From NCBI RefSeq assembly GCF_003688995.1, contig NZ_PENI01000006.1, positions 62,001 through 126,000 of the forward strand: DNA of 64,000 bases, given 5' to 3'. Shown here piece by piece: positions 44,166-53,023 of this stretch. This DNA comes from Streptomyces shenzhenensis. Its GTDB lineage: Bacteria > Actinomycetota > Actinomycetes > Streptomycetales > Streptomycetaceae. How positions within the stretch are numbered: the stretch's first letter is position 1; each line of letters starts with the position of its first letter. Both the position numbers and the translations under genes were made by a program. The notes beneath the pieces were generated by a model. It saw nothing but the letters and a program-made list of their open reading frames with translations, was not told the DNA's origin and ran no database searches.

Positions 44166-44184
44166 CCGGCAGACCATAGGCGGC

Positions 44185-44211
44185 GGGCGGCGGCACCGGC
44201 CGCTGCCGCCC
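44185..44211. terminator. Weak hairpin after the isomerase gene
   Basis: GGGCGGC/GCCGCCC with an inner GGC-ACCG-GCC step, 20 bases after the stop. No U-tract. Confidence 0.4.
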
Positions 44212-44257
44212 CGTTAATCGGTGTCCGGCGCCGCCCCGGCGAACTACCGTGCGCGGC

Positions 44258-45091
44258 ATGACCGACACCCAGCGCGCCGACGGTGCCACCCGGCCTGCCC
44301 CCGGTGACACCTCGCGCGCCGACAGCGCCCCCCGTACCGACGACCGTCCGCCCCGGCTGACCAGGCTCACCTTTCACGGCCCGCTCTCCGAGGCGCGCGC
44401 GGCCGGGATGGTGGCGCGGCTCGCCGGGGCGGGACCCGCCACGGTGCTCGACATCGGCTGCGGCTGGGGCGAGTTGATGCTCCGAATCCTGGCCGCCGTA
44501 CCGGGCGCCCGCGGCACCGGGATCGACCTCCGCGGCGAGGATCTGGCCCGCGGGCGGCGCAACGCCGAGGCGCGAGGGCTCGCGGACCGGGTGGAGTTCC
44601 GCGAGGAGTCGGCCGTGGGGACCCGGCACGGGCCCGCCGACCTGGTGCTGTGCCTGGGCGCCGGCCAGGCGCTGAGCGAGGCCGAAGCGCCCGCGCACAC
44701 CGCCGAGGCCCTGCGTGAGCTGCGCCGGCTGGTCACGGACGACGGCCGGGTGCTGCTCGGCGAGGGCTTCTGGGAGCGGCCCCCGACGGCCGCGGAGCTG
44801 TCCGGCATGTGGCCCGACGCCACCGCCGACGAGTACCACAGCCTGGCGCGGCTCCTCGATCTCGCGGTGGCGGCCGGGTTCCGACCAGAGTGGACCGAGA
44901 CCGCGAACGCCGACGAGTGGCAGGCGTTCGAGTCCGGGTACCAGGCGGACACCGAGGTGTGGCTGGCCGGGCACCCGGACCATCCGCTGGCGGCGGAGAC
45001 CCGGGACCTGCTCGACCGGCACCGGGCCCGGTGGATGAGCTACCGCGGTGTCCTCGGCATCGCCTATCTCACCCTGGTACCGGTGCGCTGA
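44258..45091 (+). CDS. SAM-dependent methyltransferase
   Basis: A 277-residue class I methyltransferase. A disordered N-terminus (~35 residues, TQRADGATRPAPGDTSR) precedes motif I (VLDIGCGWGELMLRIL), GTGIDLRGEDLARGRRNAEARGLADRVEF and DLVLCLGAGQAL (motif II region), with VTDDGRVLLGEGFWERPPTAAEL as the substrate-side loop. GFRPEW...WMSYRGVLGIAYLTLVPV closes the fold. ATG 44258 is chosen over GTG 44249. The substrate cannot be read from context. Confidence 0.87.
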   Translation: MTDTQRADGATRPAPGDTSRADSAPRTDDRPPRLTRLTFHGPLSEARAAGMVARLAGAGPATVLDIGCGWGELMLRILAAVPGARGTGIDLRGEDLARGRRNAEARGLADRVEFREESAVGTRHGPADLVLCLGAGQALSEAEAPAHTAEALRELRRLVTDDGRVLLGEGFWERPPTAAELSGMWPDATADEYHSLARLLDLAVAAGFRPEWTETANADEWQAFESGYQADTEVWLAGHPDHPLAAETRDLLDRHRARWMSYRGVLGIAYLTLVPVR

Positions 45092-45148
45092 CCCGCTGGC
45101 ACCGGATCCGCCGACGCATCCCGCGCGGGCCCGTACCGGTCGGCCGGC

Positions 45149-46444
45149 TCAGGCGGGGACGTGCACCGTCTCCACCCGGCTGGCGACCAGCCGTTCCCGC
45201 TCCCGGCGCGCCGCCCGCCTGCGCAGCCGCAGTATCTGGCTCACGCCCAGCGCCTGGAGGACGAACATGACCGAGAAGGCGACGGTGTAGTCGTCATCGG
45301 TGGCGTCCAGCAGGACACCGATGACGAACAGGGTGGTCATCGAGGCGATGAAGCCGCCCATGTTGGTGATGCCGGACGCGGTGCCCTGCCGCTCCAGCGG
45401 GTTGGCGGGGCGGGCGAAGTCGAAGCCGATCATCGAGGCGGGGCCGCACCCGCCCAGCACCGTGCACAGCACCAGCAGCAGCCACATCGGCGCCCGCTCG
45501 GCCGGGTAGGCGAGGGTCGCCGCCCAGGCGAGGGCGGTCGCGCCGACCGTGCCGAGGACCAGCGGCAGCCGGGCCCCGTGGTGCCGGGCGATGATCTGGC
45601 CGTAGACCAGGCCGACCACCATGTTGGACAGGACGACGAGGGTCAGCAGTTCGCCCGCCGTGGCGCGGCTGAGCCCCTGGGCCTCGACCAGGAAGGGCAG
45701 GCCCCACAGCAGCAGGAACACCATCGCCGGGAACTGGGTGGTGAAGTGCACCCACAGGCCCAGCCGCGTGCCCGGCTCCCGCCAGGACGCGGCGATCTGC
45801 CGGCGCACATAGGCGGAGCCCCGGTGCGGGAACGGCGCCGGCTCATGGCCCTCCGGGTGGTCCTTCAGGAAGAGCAGCAGCAGAACGAGGACCACCACGC
45901 CGGACAGGGCGCTGCCGGCGAACGCCGGGGTCCAGCCGATGCCGTGCAGCAGCCGGGCGAGGACCAGCGTGGAGACCAGGTTGCCCGCCATCCCGACCAG
46001 GCCGGCGAGCTGCGCGACCAGCGGGCCGCGGCGCGCCGGGAACCAGCGGGTGCCCAGCCGCAGCACGCTGATGAACGTCATCGCGTCGCCGCAGCCGAGC
46101 AGCGCGCGCGAGGCGAGCGCCATGCCGTACGTCGGTGAGAAGGCGAAGCCGAGTTGGCCGACCGTGAACAGCACGGCGCCCATGGCCAGGACCTTCTTGG
46201 TGCCGAGCCGGTCGACCAGCAGGCCGACGGGTATCTGCATGCCCGCGTAGACGAGGAGCTGGAGGATGGAGAACGTCGACAGGGCGGAGGCGTTCACCCG
46301 GAAGCGGTCGGCCGCGTCGAGGCCGGCGACGCCCAGGGACGTACGGAAGATCACAGCGACGAAGTAGACCGAGACGCCTATGGACCAGACCGCGATCGCG
46401 CGACGGCCGCCGGGCGGGTCGCCGGGGAGGGTGGCGTTGTTCAC
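45149..46444 (-). CDS. MFS transporter in operon with a GntR regulator
   Basis: A 431-residue, 12-helix permease: VWSIGVSVYFVAVIFRTSLGVAG (helix 1), IPVGLLVDRLGTKKVLAMGAVLFTVGQLGFAF (motif A), RWFPARRGPLVAQLAGLVGMAGNLVSTLVLARLL and, after the central loop, LWVHFTTQFPAMVFLLLWGLPFLVEAQGLS. It resembles the organic-anion/hexuronate branch. GTG 46444 overlaps the stop of the GntR gene (GTGA), so regulator and carrier are one transcript and the regulator probably senses the transported compound. Confidence 0.87.
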   Translation of the reverse strand: MNNATLPGDPPGGRRAIAVWSIGVSVYFVAVIFRTSLGVAGLDAADRFRVNASALSTFSILQLLVYAGMQIPVGLLVDRLGTKKVLAMGAVLFTVGQLGFAFSPTYGMALASRALLGCGDAMTFISVLRLGTRWFPARRGPLVAQLAGLVGMAGNLVSTLVLARLLHGIGWTPAFAGSALSGVVVLVLLLLFLKDHPEGHEPAPFPHRGSAYVRRQIAASWREPGTRLGLWVHFTTQFPAMVFLLLWGLPFLVEAQGLSRATAGELLTLVVLSNMVVGLVYGQIIARHHGARLPLVLGTVGATALAWAATLAYPAERAPMWLLLVLCTVLGGCGPASMIGFDFARPANPLERQGTASGITNMGGFIASMTTLFVIGVLLDATDDDYTVAFSVMFVLQALGVSQILRLRRRAARRERERLVASRVETVHVPA

Positions 46445-47112
46445 CGCACCTCACCCCGTGCGAGGTGGGAGAACCAGCTCACATGCCGGTGCACGATCCC
46501 GACGGCCGCCTCCGCGTCGCCCGAGCGCAGCGCGTCGAGGATCTCCCCGTGCTCGGCGAGGGTCTTGGCGACCCGGTCCGGGTGGGAGTGCAGGACCGCG
46601 ACGCCCATCCGCAGCTGGCGGTCGCGGAGCTGGTCGTAGAGGCGGGAGAGGATCTCGTTGCCGCCGCTGCGCACGATCTCGGCGTGGAAGCAGCGGTCGG
46701 TGACCGCCGCGGCGGCCAGGTCGCCGGCCGCGGCCTGCTCCTTCTGCCGCGCGAGGAGTTCGGCCAGCCGCTCGACGAGACCGGGTGGCGCCGGTACGGC
46801 CTTGCGCGCCGCGTGCTCCTCCACCAGCAGCCGGGTCTCCACGACGTCGGCGATCTCCTGCGCGGAGACGGGCAGCACCAGGGCGCCCTTCTTCGGGTAG
46901 AGCTTGATCAGGCCTTCCACTTCGAGCCGCAGCAGCGCCTCGCGCACCGGGGTGCGGGAGACGCCGACGGCGTCGGCCAGTTCGCCCTCGGTGAGGAGGG
47001 CGCCGCCCTGGTAGCGGCGGTCCAGGACACCCTGCTTGACGTGGGCATAGACGCGGTCGGCGGCGGGGGGCTGCTTCACGGGAGCGGTCGGTGCGGGCGG
47101 CGCTGAAGGCAT
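46441..47112 (-). CDS. GntR-family regulator with FCD domain
   Basis: A 223-residue FadR-subfamily regulator. The winged HTH is at ~20-75 (DRVYAHVKQGVLDRRYQGGALLTEGELADAVGVSRTPVREALLRLEVEGLIKLYPKKGALVLP). The FCD helical effector domain follows, with metal-binding Asp and His residues in VETRLLVEEHAARK, DRCFHAEIV and LAEHGEILDAL...VHRHV. ATG 47112 is chosen over GTG 47118 because TATGAT at 47124-47119 would set transcription to begin at the ATG. Confidence 0.9.
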   Translation of the reverse strand: MPSAPPAPTAPVKQPPAADRVYAHVKQGVLDRRYQGGALLTEGELADAVGVSRTPVREALLRLEVEGLIKLYPKKGALVLPVSAQEIADVVETRLLVEEHAARKAVPAPPGLVERLAELLARQKEQAAAGDLAAAAVTDRCFHAEIVRSGGNEILSRLYDQLRDRQLRMGVAVLHSHPDRVAKTLAEHGEILDALRSGDAEAAVGIVHRHVSWFSHLARGEVR

Positions 47113-47118
47113 GCGCAC

Positions 47119-47147
47119 ATCATAGATACATCACGTACGCATGACAT
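47119..47147 (-). promoter_or_regulatory. Candidate leaderless promoter and repeats of the GntR gene
   Basis: On the minus strand TATGAT (47124-47119) ends seven bases before the A of ATG 47112, so the transcript would be leaderless. TGATG-TATCTA-TGATG direct repeats cover the -10 and may be the autoregulatory operator. The -35 position (ATGTCA) is weak. Confidence 0.45.
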
Positions 47148-47379
47148 GAGCCGTCCACGATGCGGACCACCGGCGGCGGACCGGACGGCCCCGGCATGTC
47201 CCTACAGGGAAAACCCGGAAACCCCCCGAAAATCCCGACGAGGGAGCACAACCTTCTGCGCTCCCCACATGTCACACCCGTGCGGCCCCACCTTCGTGCC
47301 ACCTCAACCCGGCCGCACATCAGGCGCATTCCACACAATCGGGGTATCCAACTTGATAAACGGCACCAAGGGTTTCCGT

Positions 47380-48255
47380 ATGCGCAGAGCCGCCGCCGTC
47401 GTCATCACGTCCGGCGCCATGCTCGCGACGGGAGCCCTCACCGCGGCACCCGCCCAGGCCGTGACCGCGCCGTCGATCACGGCCAAGGGTGGCTATGTCA
47501 TGAACAACGCGAACGCCAAGACGCTGTACACCAAGGCGGCGGACACCAAGCGTTCGACCGGCTCCACCACGAAGATCATGACCGCCAAGGTCGTGCTCGC
47601 TCAGTCGAACCTCAATCTGGACGCCAAGGTCACGATCCAGAAGGCGTACAGCGACTACATCGTGTCGAAGAACGCCTCCTCGGCCCGCCTGATCGTCGGC
47701 GACAAGGTCACCGTGCGCCAGCTGCTGTACGGCCTCATGCTGCCGTCCGGCTGCGACGCCGCCTACGCGCTCGCCGACAAGTTCGGTTCGGGCTCGACGC
47801 GGGCCGCGCGCGTGAAGTCGTTCATCGGCAAGATGAACTCGACCGCCAAGAGTCTCGGCCTGACGAACACGCACTTCGATTCGTTCGACGGCATCGGCAA
47901 CGGCTCCAACTACTCGACACCGCGCGACCTGACGAAGCTCACCAGCAGCGCGCTGAAGAGCTCCACGTTCCGCTCGGTCGTCAAGACCAAGAAGTACACG
48001 GCGAAGACGATCACCAAGACCGGCAGCACCCGCACGATGCAGCCGTGGACCAACACGAACACGCTGCTCAGCAGCTACAGCGGCGCGATCGGCGTGAAGA
48101 CCGGCTCGGGTCCCGAGGCCAAGTACTGCCTGGTCTTCGCGGCCACCCGGAACGGCAAGACGGTCGTCGGCACCGTCCTCGCCTCCACGGACGCCACCCA
48201 GCGGGGCAAGGACGCCGCCAAGCTCCTCAACTACGGCTTCGCGAAGCTGGGCTGA
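47380..48255 (+). CDS. D-alanyl-D-alanine carboxypeptidase (peptidase S11)
   Basis: A 291-residue secreted penicillin-binding enzyme. Residues 1-28 are a signal peptide (RRAAAVVITSGAMLATGALTAAPAQA). The active-site SxxK is in RSTGSTTKIMTAKVVL (STTK); the second motif is SGC in LMLPSGCDAAYALAD, where most family members have SxN; the third is KTG in IGVKTGSGPEAKYC. It trims pentapeptide stems in the wall. ATG 47380 gives the signal peptide; the frame is open to 47146 but that part is not family-like. A terminator follows directly. Confidence 0.92.
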   Translation: MRRAAAVVITSGAMLATGALTAAPAQAVTAPSITAKGGYVMNNANAKTLYTKAADTKRSTGSTTKIMTAKVVLAQSNLNLDAKVTIQKAYSDYIVSKNASSARLIVGDKVTVRQLLYGLMLPSGCDAAYALADKFGSGSTRAARVKSFIGKMNSTAKSLGLTNTHFDSFDGIGNGSNYSTPRDLTKLTSSALKSSTFRSVVKTKKYTAKTITKTGSTRTMQPWTNTNTLLSSYSGAIGVKTGSGPEAKYCLVFAATRNGKTVVGTVLASTDATQRGKDAAKLLNYGFAKLG

Positions 48256-48269
48256 CGCCGCGCTCTGTG

Positions 48270-48310
48270 ACGACAGGGGCCCGCCGCACCCAGCGGCGGG
48301 CCCCTGTCGT
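48270..48310. terminator. Perfect hairpin between carboxypeptidase and bkd operon
   Basis: Two 18-base arms (48270-48287, 48293-48310; ACGACAGGGGCCCGCCGC and its complement) around loop ACCCA. It lies between the convergent carboxypeptidase and E2 genes and can serve both. Confidence 0.85.
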
Positions 48311-48336
48311 ACGGAACCGGTCGGGCGCTCCTCGCG

Positions 48337-49752
48337 TCACGCCCAGGTGATCAGGCGCTTCGGCTGTTCCAGGACGGCCGCCACATCGGCGAGCACCTTG
48401 GAGCCCAGCTCGCCGTCCACCAGCCGGTGGTCGAAGCTGAGCGCCAGGGTGGTGACCTGCCGCGGCTTCACCTTGCCCTTGTGGACCCACGGCTGGAGCT
48501 TGATCGTGCCGACCGCGAGAATCGCGGACTCCCCGGGGTTGAGGATCGGCGTGCCGGTGTCGACGCCGAAGACGCCGACGTTGGTGATCGTCACCGTGCC
48601 GCCCTGCATCGCCGCGGGACTGGTCCGGCCCTCGCGCGCGGTCGCCACCAAGTCGCTCAGCTCCTGCGACAGTTGCGGAAGCGTCTTGAGGTGTGCGTCC
48701 TTGATGTTCGGGACGATCAGACCGCGCGGGGTCGCCGCCGCGATGCCCAGGTTCACATAGTGCTTGAGCACGATCTCCTGGGCCGCCTCGTCCCACGAGG
48801 CGTTGATGTCCGGGTGGCGTCTGATGGCGACCAGCAGGGCCTTGGCGATCAGCAGCAGCGGGGTGACCCGCAGCCCCTGCATCTCCTTGTCCTGCTTCAG
48901 TTCCTCCACCAGCTTCATCGTGCGCGTCACGTCGACCGTCACGAACTCCGTGACATGCGGTGCCGTGAACGCCGAGCCGATCATGGCCTGCGCGGTCGCC
49001 TTGCGCACACCCCTGACCGGGACGCGGGTCTCACGCGCGCCGTCGTAGGTGACCACCGGGGCCGGAGCCGGAACCGGGGCGGCGGCGGGGGCCGCGAGCG
49101 GGGCCGGGGCCGCGGCCTCGGGTCCGGGCACCGTGGCGGCCACCGCTGCGTGCACGTCCTCGCGGGTGATGACCCCGTCGGGGCCCGACGGGGTCACCGT
49201 CGCCAGGTCGACGCCGAGGTCCTTCGCCAGCTTGCGCACCGGGGGCTTGGCCAGCGGGCGCGGCGCCACCACGGGCACGCCGCCACCGCTGCCGTTCAGC
49301 TCGGCCTGGATCGCCTGGGCGGCCTGGGCGGCGGCGGCCTCGGCACTCTTGCGCGGGCGGCGCCTGGTCGCGGACGTCGCGACGCCGTACCCGACGAGCA
49401 CCGGCTGGCGGGCCGGTGCCTTCGGCTCCGCCTCGGGCGCCCGGGGCGCCTCGGGCCGCTCGGCCTCCTGCGGCGCGACGGGAGCGGGCACCGAGGCACC
49501 GCCGGCCACGTCCACCGCGATGATCGCGGTCCCCACGTCGACCGTGGTGCCCTCGGGGAAGCGCAGCTCACGGACCACGCCGTCGTAGGGGATGGGGAGT
49601 TCGACGGCCGCCTTGGCCGTCTCGACCTCGCACACCACCTGGCCGTCGGTCACCGTGTCGCCCGGCTGGACGTGCCACTTGAGGATCTCGGCCTCGGTGA
49701 GCCCCTCGCCCACGTCGGGCATCTTGAACTCGCGTACGGACGCGTCCGTCAT
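48337..49752 (-). CDS. bkdC: Branched-chain 2-oxoacid dehydrogenase E2 (dihydrolipoyl acyltransferase)
   Basis: A 471-residue E2. The lipoyl domain at ~5-85 has the lipoyl-lysine in VCEVETAKAAVELPIPYDG. An Ala/Pro linker and the peripheral-subunit-binding domain (PVRKLAKDLGVDLATVTPSGPDGVITREDV) follow. The catalytic domain carries TAPHVTEFVTVDVTRTM and the DHRxxDG motif in LALSFDHRLVDGELGSKVL. It transfers branched acyl groups to CoA, feeding primers for iso/anteiso fatty acids. ATG 49752 matches the family start. Last gene of the operon; 19 bases after E1 beta. Confidence 0.93.
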   Translation of the reverse strand: MTDASVREFKMPDVGEGLTEAEILKWHVQPGDTVTDGQVVCEVETAKAAVELPIPYDGVVRELRFPEGTTVDVGTAIIAVDVAGGASVPAPVAPQEAERPEAPRAPEAEPKAPARQPVLVGYGVATSATRRRPRKSAEAAAAQAAQAIQAELNGSGGGVPVVAPRPLAKPPVRKLAKDLGVDLATVTPSGPDGVITREDVHAAVAATVPGPEAAAPAPLAAPAAAPVPAPAPVVTYDGARETRVPVRGVRKATAQAMIGSAFTAPHVTEFVTVDVTRTMKLVEELKQDKEMQGLRVTPLLLIAKALLVAIRRHPDINASWDEAAQEIVLKHYVNLGIAAATPRGLIVPNIKDAHLKTLPQLSQELSDLVATAREGRTSPAAMQGGTVTITNVGVFGVDTGTPILNPGESAILAVGTIKLQPWVHKGKVKPRQVTTLALSFDHRLVDGELGSKVLADVAAVLEQPKRLITWA

Positions 49753-49771
49753 CGTCGTCACGACCTTCTCC

Positions 49772-50767
49772 TCAGTACGCCAGGGCACGGTCGACGGCGT
49801 CGAGCACCCGGTCCAGGTCCGGAAGGTACGACTCCTCCAGGCGCGCCGGCGGATACGGGGCGTGGTAGCCGCCCACCCGCAGGACCGGGGCCTCCAGGTG
49901 ATAGAAGCAGCGTTCCGTGATCCGGGCGGCGATCTCCGCGCCCGAGCCGAAGAACACCGGCGCCTCATGGACCACGACCAGGCGGCGGGTCTTCTCGACC
50001 GACGTCTGGATCGAGTCGAAGTCCAGCGGGGACACCGAGCGCAGGTCGAGGACCTCCAGGGACCTGCCCTCCTCGGCGGCCGCGGCGGCGGCCTCCTGAC
50101 AGAGCTTCACCATCGGACCGTAGGCGACGAGGGTCAGGTCGGTGCCCTCGCGCACCACGCGCGCCTTGTGCAGCGGGTCCGGGATCGCCTCGGTGTTGAC
50201 CTCGGCCTTGTCCCAGTAGCGCCGCTTGGGCTCGAAGTAGATCACCGGGTCGTCGCTCTGGATGGCCTGCTGCATCATCCAGTAGGCGTCCGAGGCGTCG
50301 GACGGAGAGACGACCTTCAGGCCCGGCACGTGTGCGAACAGGGCCTCGGGGGATTCGGAGTGGTGCTCGACCGCGCCGATACCGCCGCCGTAGGGGATCC
50401 GGATGACGACGGGGAGCTTGACCTTGCCCAGCGAGCGCGCGTGCATCTTCGCGAGCTGCGTGACGATCTGGTCGTACGCCGGGAAGACGAAGCCGTCGAA
50501 CTGGATCTCCAGCACCGGGCGGTAGCCGCGCAGGGCCAGGCCGATCGCGGTGCCGACGATGCCCGACTCGGCGAGCGGGGTGTCGATGACGCGGCTCTCG
50601 CCGAAGTCCTTCTGCAGGCCGTCGGTGACCCGGAAGACGCCGCCGAGCTTGCCGACGTCCTCGCCCATGACGACGACCTTGGGGTCCGCCTCCAGGGCGC
50701 GGCGCAGCGATTCGTTGATCGCCTTGGCCAGCGGCATGTTCTTGGTGGCCATGGTCTCCGCTGCCAT
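49772..50767 (-). CDS. bkdB: 2-oxoacid dehydrogenase E1 beta subunit
   Basis: A 331-residue E1 beta: MPLAKAINESLRRALEADPKVVVMGEDVGKLGGVFRVTDGLQKDFGESRVIDTPLAESGIVGTAIGLALRGYRPVLEIQF (including the ThDP-facing Glu in ESG), VIRIPYGGGIGAVEHHSESPEA (substrate-side His pair) and YYF-like IYFEPKRRYW. It forms the alpha2beta2 E1 with the upstream gene. It begins two bases after the E1 alpha stop. Confidence 0.94.
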   Translation of the reverse strand: MAAETMATKNMPLAKAINESLRRALEADPKVVVMGEDVGKLGGVFRVTDGLQKDFGESRVIDTPLAESGIVGTAIGLALRGYRPVLEIQFDGFVFPAYDQIVTQLAKMHARSLGKVKLPVVIRIPYGGGIGAVEHHSESPEALFAHVPGLKVVSPSDASDAYWMMQQAIQSDDPVIYFEPKRRYWDKAEVNTEAIPDPLHKARVVREGTDLTLVAYGPMVKLCQEAAAAAAEEGRSLEVLDLRSVSPLDFDSIQTSVEKTRRLVVVHEAPVFFGSGAEIAARITERCFYHLEAPVLRVGGYHAPYPPARLEESYLPDLDRVLDAVDRALAY

Positions 50768-50769
50768 GA

Positions 50770-51984
50770 TCAGACCCCCTCTGCGTCCGCGAACGACGCC
50801 TGGTAGGCGGCGAACTGGGCGCGCTCCTCGTCGACGAGCGCATGCCCGTCCGCGTACACGTTCTCGAAGATGGCGAAGGTGTCCGGGTCCGGCATGGCGC
50901 GGACCACTTCGCGCACTCGTTTGCCCAACGCTTCGCTCTCCGCCTCAAGTTCCGCGAAGAATCCCTCGTCCGCGTGGTTTGAGGCCTCCAGATAGCGGCG
51001 GAGGCGCAGGATCGGGTCCTTCGCCTCCCAGGCGGCGCGCTCGTCGTCGTGCCGGTAGCGGGTGGGGTCGTCGGAGGTGGTGTGGGCGCCCATCCGGTAG
51101 GTGTACGCCTCGACCAGCGTCGGGCCCTCGCCGTTGCGGGCGCGCTCCAGCGCCCAGCGGGTGACGGCGAGACAGGCCAGCACGTCGTTGCCGTCCACCC
51201 GGACGCCCGGGAAGCCGTAGCCCTGCGCGCGCTGGTAGAGCGGGACGCGGGTCTGCTTCTCGGTCGGCTCGGAGATCGCCCACTGGTTGTTCTGGCAGAA
51301 GAACACCACCGGGGCGTTGTAGACCGCGGCGAAGGTGAACGACTCGGCCACGTCGCCCTGGCTCGATGCGCCGTCGCCGAAGTAGGCGATCACCGCGCTG
51401 TCCGCGCCGTCCATGGCCACGCCCATCGCGTAGCCGGTGGCGTGCAGGGTCTGGGAGCCGATGACGATCGTGTAGAGGTGGAAGTTGTTGCCGTTGGGGT
51501 CCCAGCCGCCGTGGTTCACACCGCGGAACATGCCGAGCAGCTTGGTCGGGTCGACGCCGCGGCACCAGGCGACGCCGTGCTCGCGGTAGGTCGGGAAGAC
51601 GTAGTCGTCCGGCCGGGTGGCCCGGCCGGAGCCGATCTGGGCGGCCTCCTGGCCCAGCAGCGACGCCCACAGACCCAGTTCGCCCTGGCGCTGCAGGGCG
51701 GTGGCCTCGGCGTCGAAGCGGCGGGTGAGCACCATGTCGCGGTACAGACCGCGCAGCTCTTCGGGGGTGATGTCGGCTACGTACCGGGCATACTCTGCGT
51801 TCTTCGCGTTCCTCGCGTTCTTCGCGATCCTGACGCGCTTGCCCTCCGGGGTGAGCAGCTGAACCAGCTCGGGTTCGGTGCTCTTCTTCGCGGCGGTACG
51901 GGTGGTGCTGGGGGTGCCGGTGGTGCCGGCCTTGCCTGCGGCGCTGCGTCGCGGCTTGCGCGCGGCACTGCTGTCCACGGTCAC
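50770..51984 (-). CDS. bkdA: 2-oxoacid dehydrogenase E1 alpha subunit
   Basis: A 404-residue ThDP-binding E1 alpha. The first ~45 residues are a Lys/Arg/Thr/Ala tail (SSAARKPRRSAAGKAGTTGTPS) and NARNAKNAEYARYV precedes the core. The core shows LYRDMVLTRRFDAEATALQRQGELGLWASLLGQEAAQIGSG, FPTYREHGVAWCRGVDPTKLLGMFRG and the ThDP motif GDGASSQGDVAES...FFCQNN. Phosphorylation-loop-like YRMGAHTTSDDPTRYR is present. GTG 51984 follows GGAGGAG. No E3 gene is in this operon. Confidence 0.94.
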   Translation of the reverse strand: MTVDSSAARKPRRSAAGKAGTTGTPSTTRTAAKKSTEPELVQLLTPEGKRVRIAKNARNAKNAEYARYVADITPEELRGLYRDMVLTRRFDAEATALQRQGELGLWASLLGQEAAQIGSGRATRPDDYVFPTYREHGVAWCRGVDPTKLLGMFRGVNHGGWDPNGNNFHLYTIVIGSQTLHATGYAMGVAMDGADSAVIAYFGDGASSQGDVAESFTFAAVYNAPVVFFCQNNQWAISEPTEKQTRVPLYQRAQGYGFPGVRVDGNDVLACLAVTRWALERARNGEGPTLVEAYTYRMGAHTTSDDPTRYRHDDERAAWEAKDPILRLRRYLEASNHADEGFFAELEAESEALGKRVREVVRAMPDPDTFAIFENVYADGHALVDEERAQFAAYQASFADAEGV

Positions 51985-52307
51985 GTGTGCTCCTCCGTCG
52001 GTCCGGCCCCCGGGGTTGCCGGGTAACCAGTGCGGCTCACCGATTCCAGACCACCGGGCACGGGGTGGGTGCCGCTCGGCCGGGAACTGGCGGGACAGGT
52101 GCCCCGGCGAGCGCCCTGCAACAGTCACGTTACCCAGTGCGCCACATTTCTGTGAAACCCCCCCTGACCTGCGTTTTTGCTTGGATTTCCAAGTAAATCG
52201 ACGCGGACCGGAAGGTTGCTGGTCACAGCCTTGCAGGAGGCCGGAGCAACGGCACGGTATCCCGGCCGACCAGCCCACGGGAAGACTCCGTATGTGACAC
52301 TGACTCC

Positions 52308-52967
52308 GTGCGCGAAGACGGAAAAATCAGGGTATTTCTCCTGGACGACCATGAAGTCGTCCGCCGCGGGGTGCACGAGCTGCTCTCGGTCGAGGACGAC
52401 ATCGAGGTGGTCGGGGAGGCCGGCACGGCGGCCGATGCGCTGGCGCGGATTCCGGCCACCCGGCCCGACGTCGCGGTGCTCGACGTGCGGCTCCCGGACG
52501 GCAGCGGCGTGGAGGTGTGCCGCGAGATCCGGTCCCGGGACGAGTCCGTCAGCTGTCTGATGCTGACCTCGTACGCCGACGACGAGGCCCTGTTCGACGC
52601 GATCATGGCGGGCGCCTCCGGGTACGTCCTGAAGGCGATCCGCGGCAACGAGCTGCTGACCGCCGTACGGGACGTCGCCGCGGGAAGGTCCCTGCTCGAC
52701 CCCGTGGCCACCTCCCGGGTCCTGGAGCGGCTGCGCGACGGCGGCACCGCCCGCGCCGACGACAGGCTGACCCGCCTCACCGACCAGGAGCGCCGGATCC
52801 TCGACCTGATCGGTGAGGGGCTCACCAACCGTCAGATCGGCGAGCGGCTGCACCTCGCCGAGAAGACGATCAAGAACTATGTGTCGAGCCTGCTCTCCAA
52901 ACTCGGCATGCGCCGGCGCTCCCAGGCGGCCGCGTACGTGGCCCGGATGCAGGCCGAGAACCGCTGA
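52308..52967 (+). CDS. NarL/LuxR-family response regulator
   Basis: A 219-residue regulator. The receiver domain holds [12 protein letters not shown] (acidic pair), the phosphorylatable Asp in [21 protein letters not shown] and [13 protein letters not shown] with the conserved Lys. The LuxR-type HTH is at ~148-210 ([55 protein letters not shown]). The receiver is DevR/DosR-like. GTG 52308 is the start. No histidine kinase is adjacent, so it is an orphan; it runs divergently from the bkd operon. Confidence 0.92.
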   Translation: MREDGKIRVFLLDDHEVVRRGVHELLSVEDDIEVVGEAGTAADALARIPATRPDVAVLDVRLPDGSGVEVCREIRSRDESVSCLMLTSYADDEALFDAIMAGASGYVLKAIRGNELLTAVRDVAAGRSLLDPVATSRVLERLRDGGTARADDRLTRLTDQERRILDLIGEGLTNRQIGERLHLAEKTIKNYVSSLLSKLGMRRRSQAAAYVARMQAENR

Positions 52968-53023
52968 GCGCCGCTTAGCGCACATACTGTGACAAGCCGC
53001 AGCTCATCGACCCTTTCCGTGCC

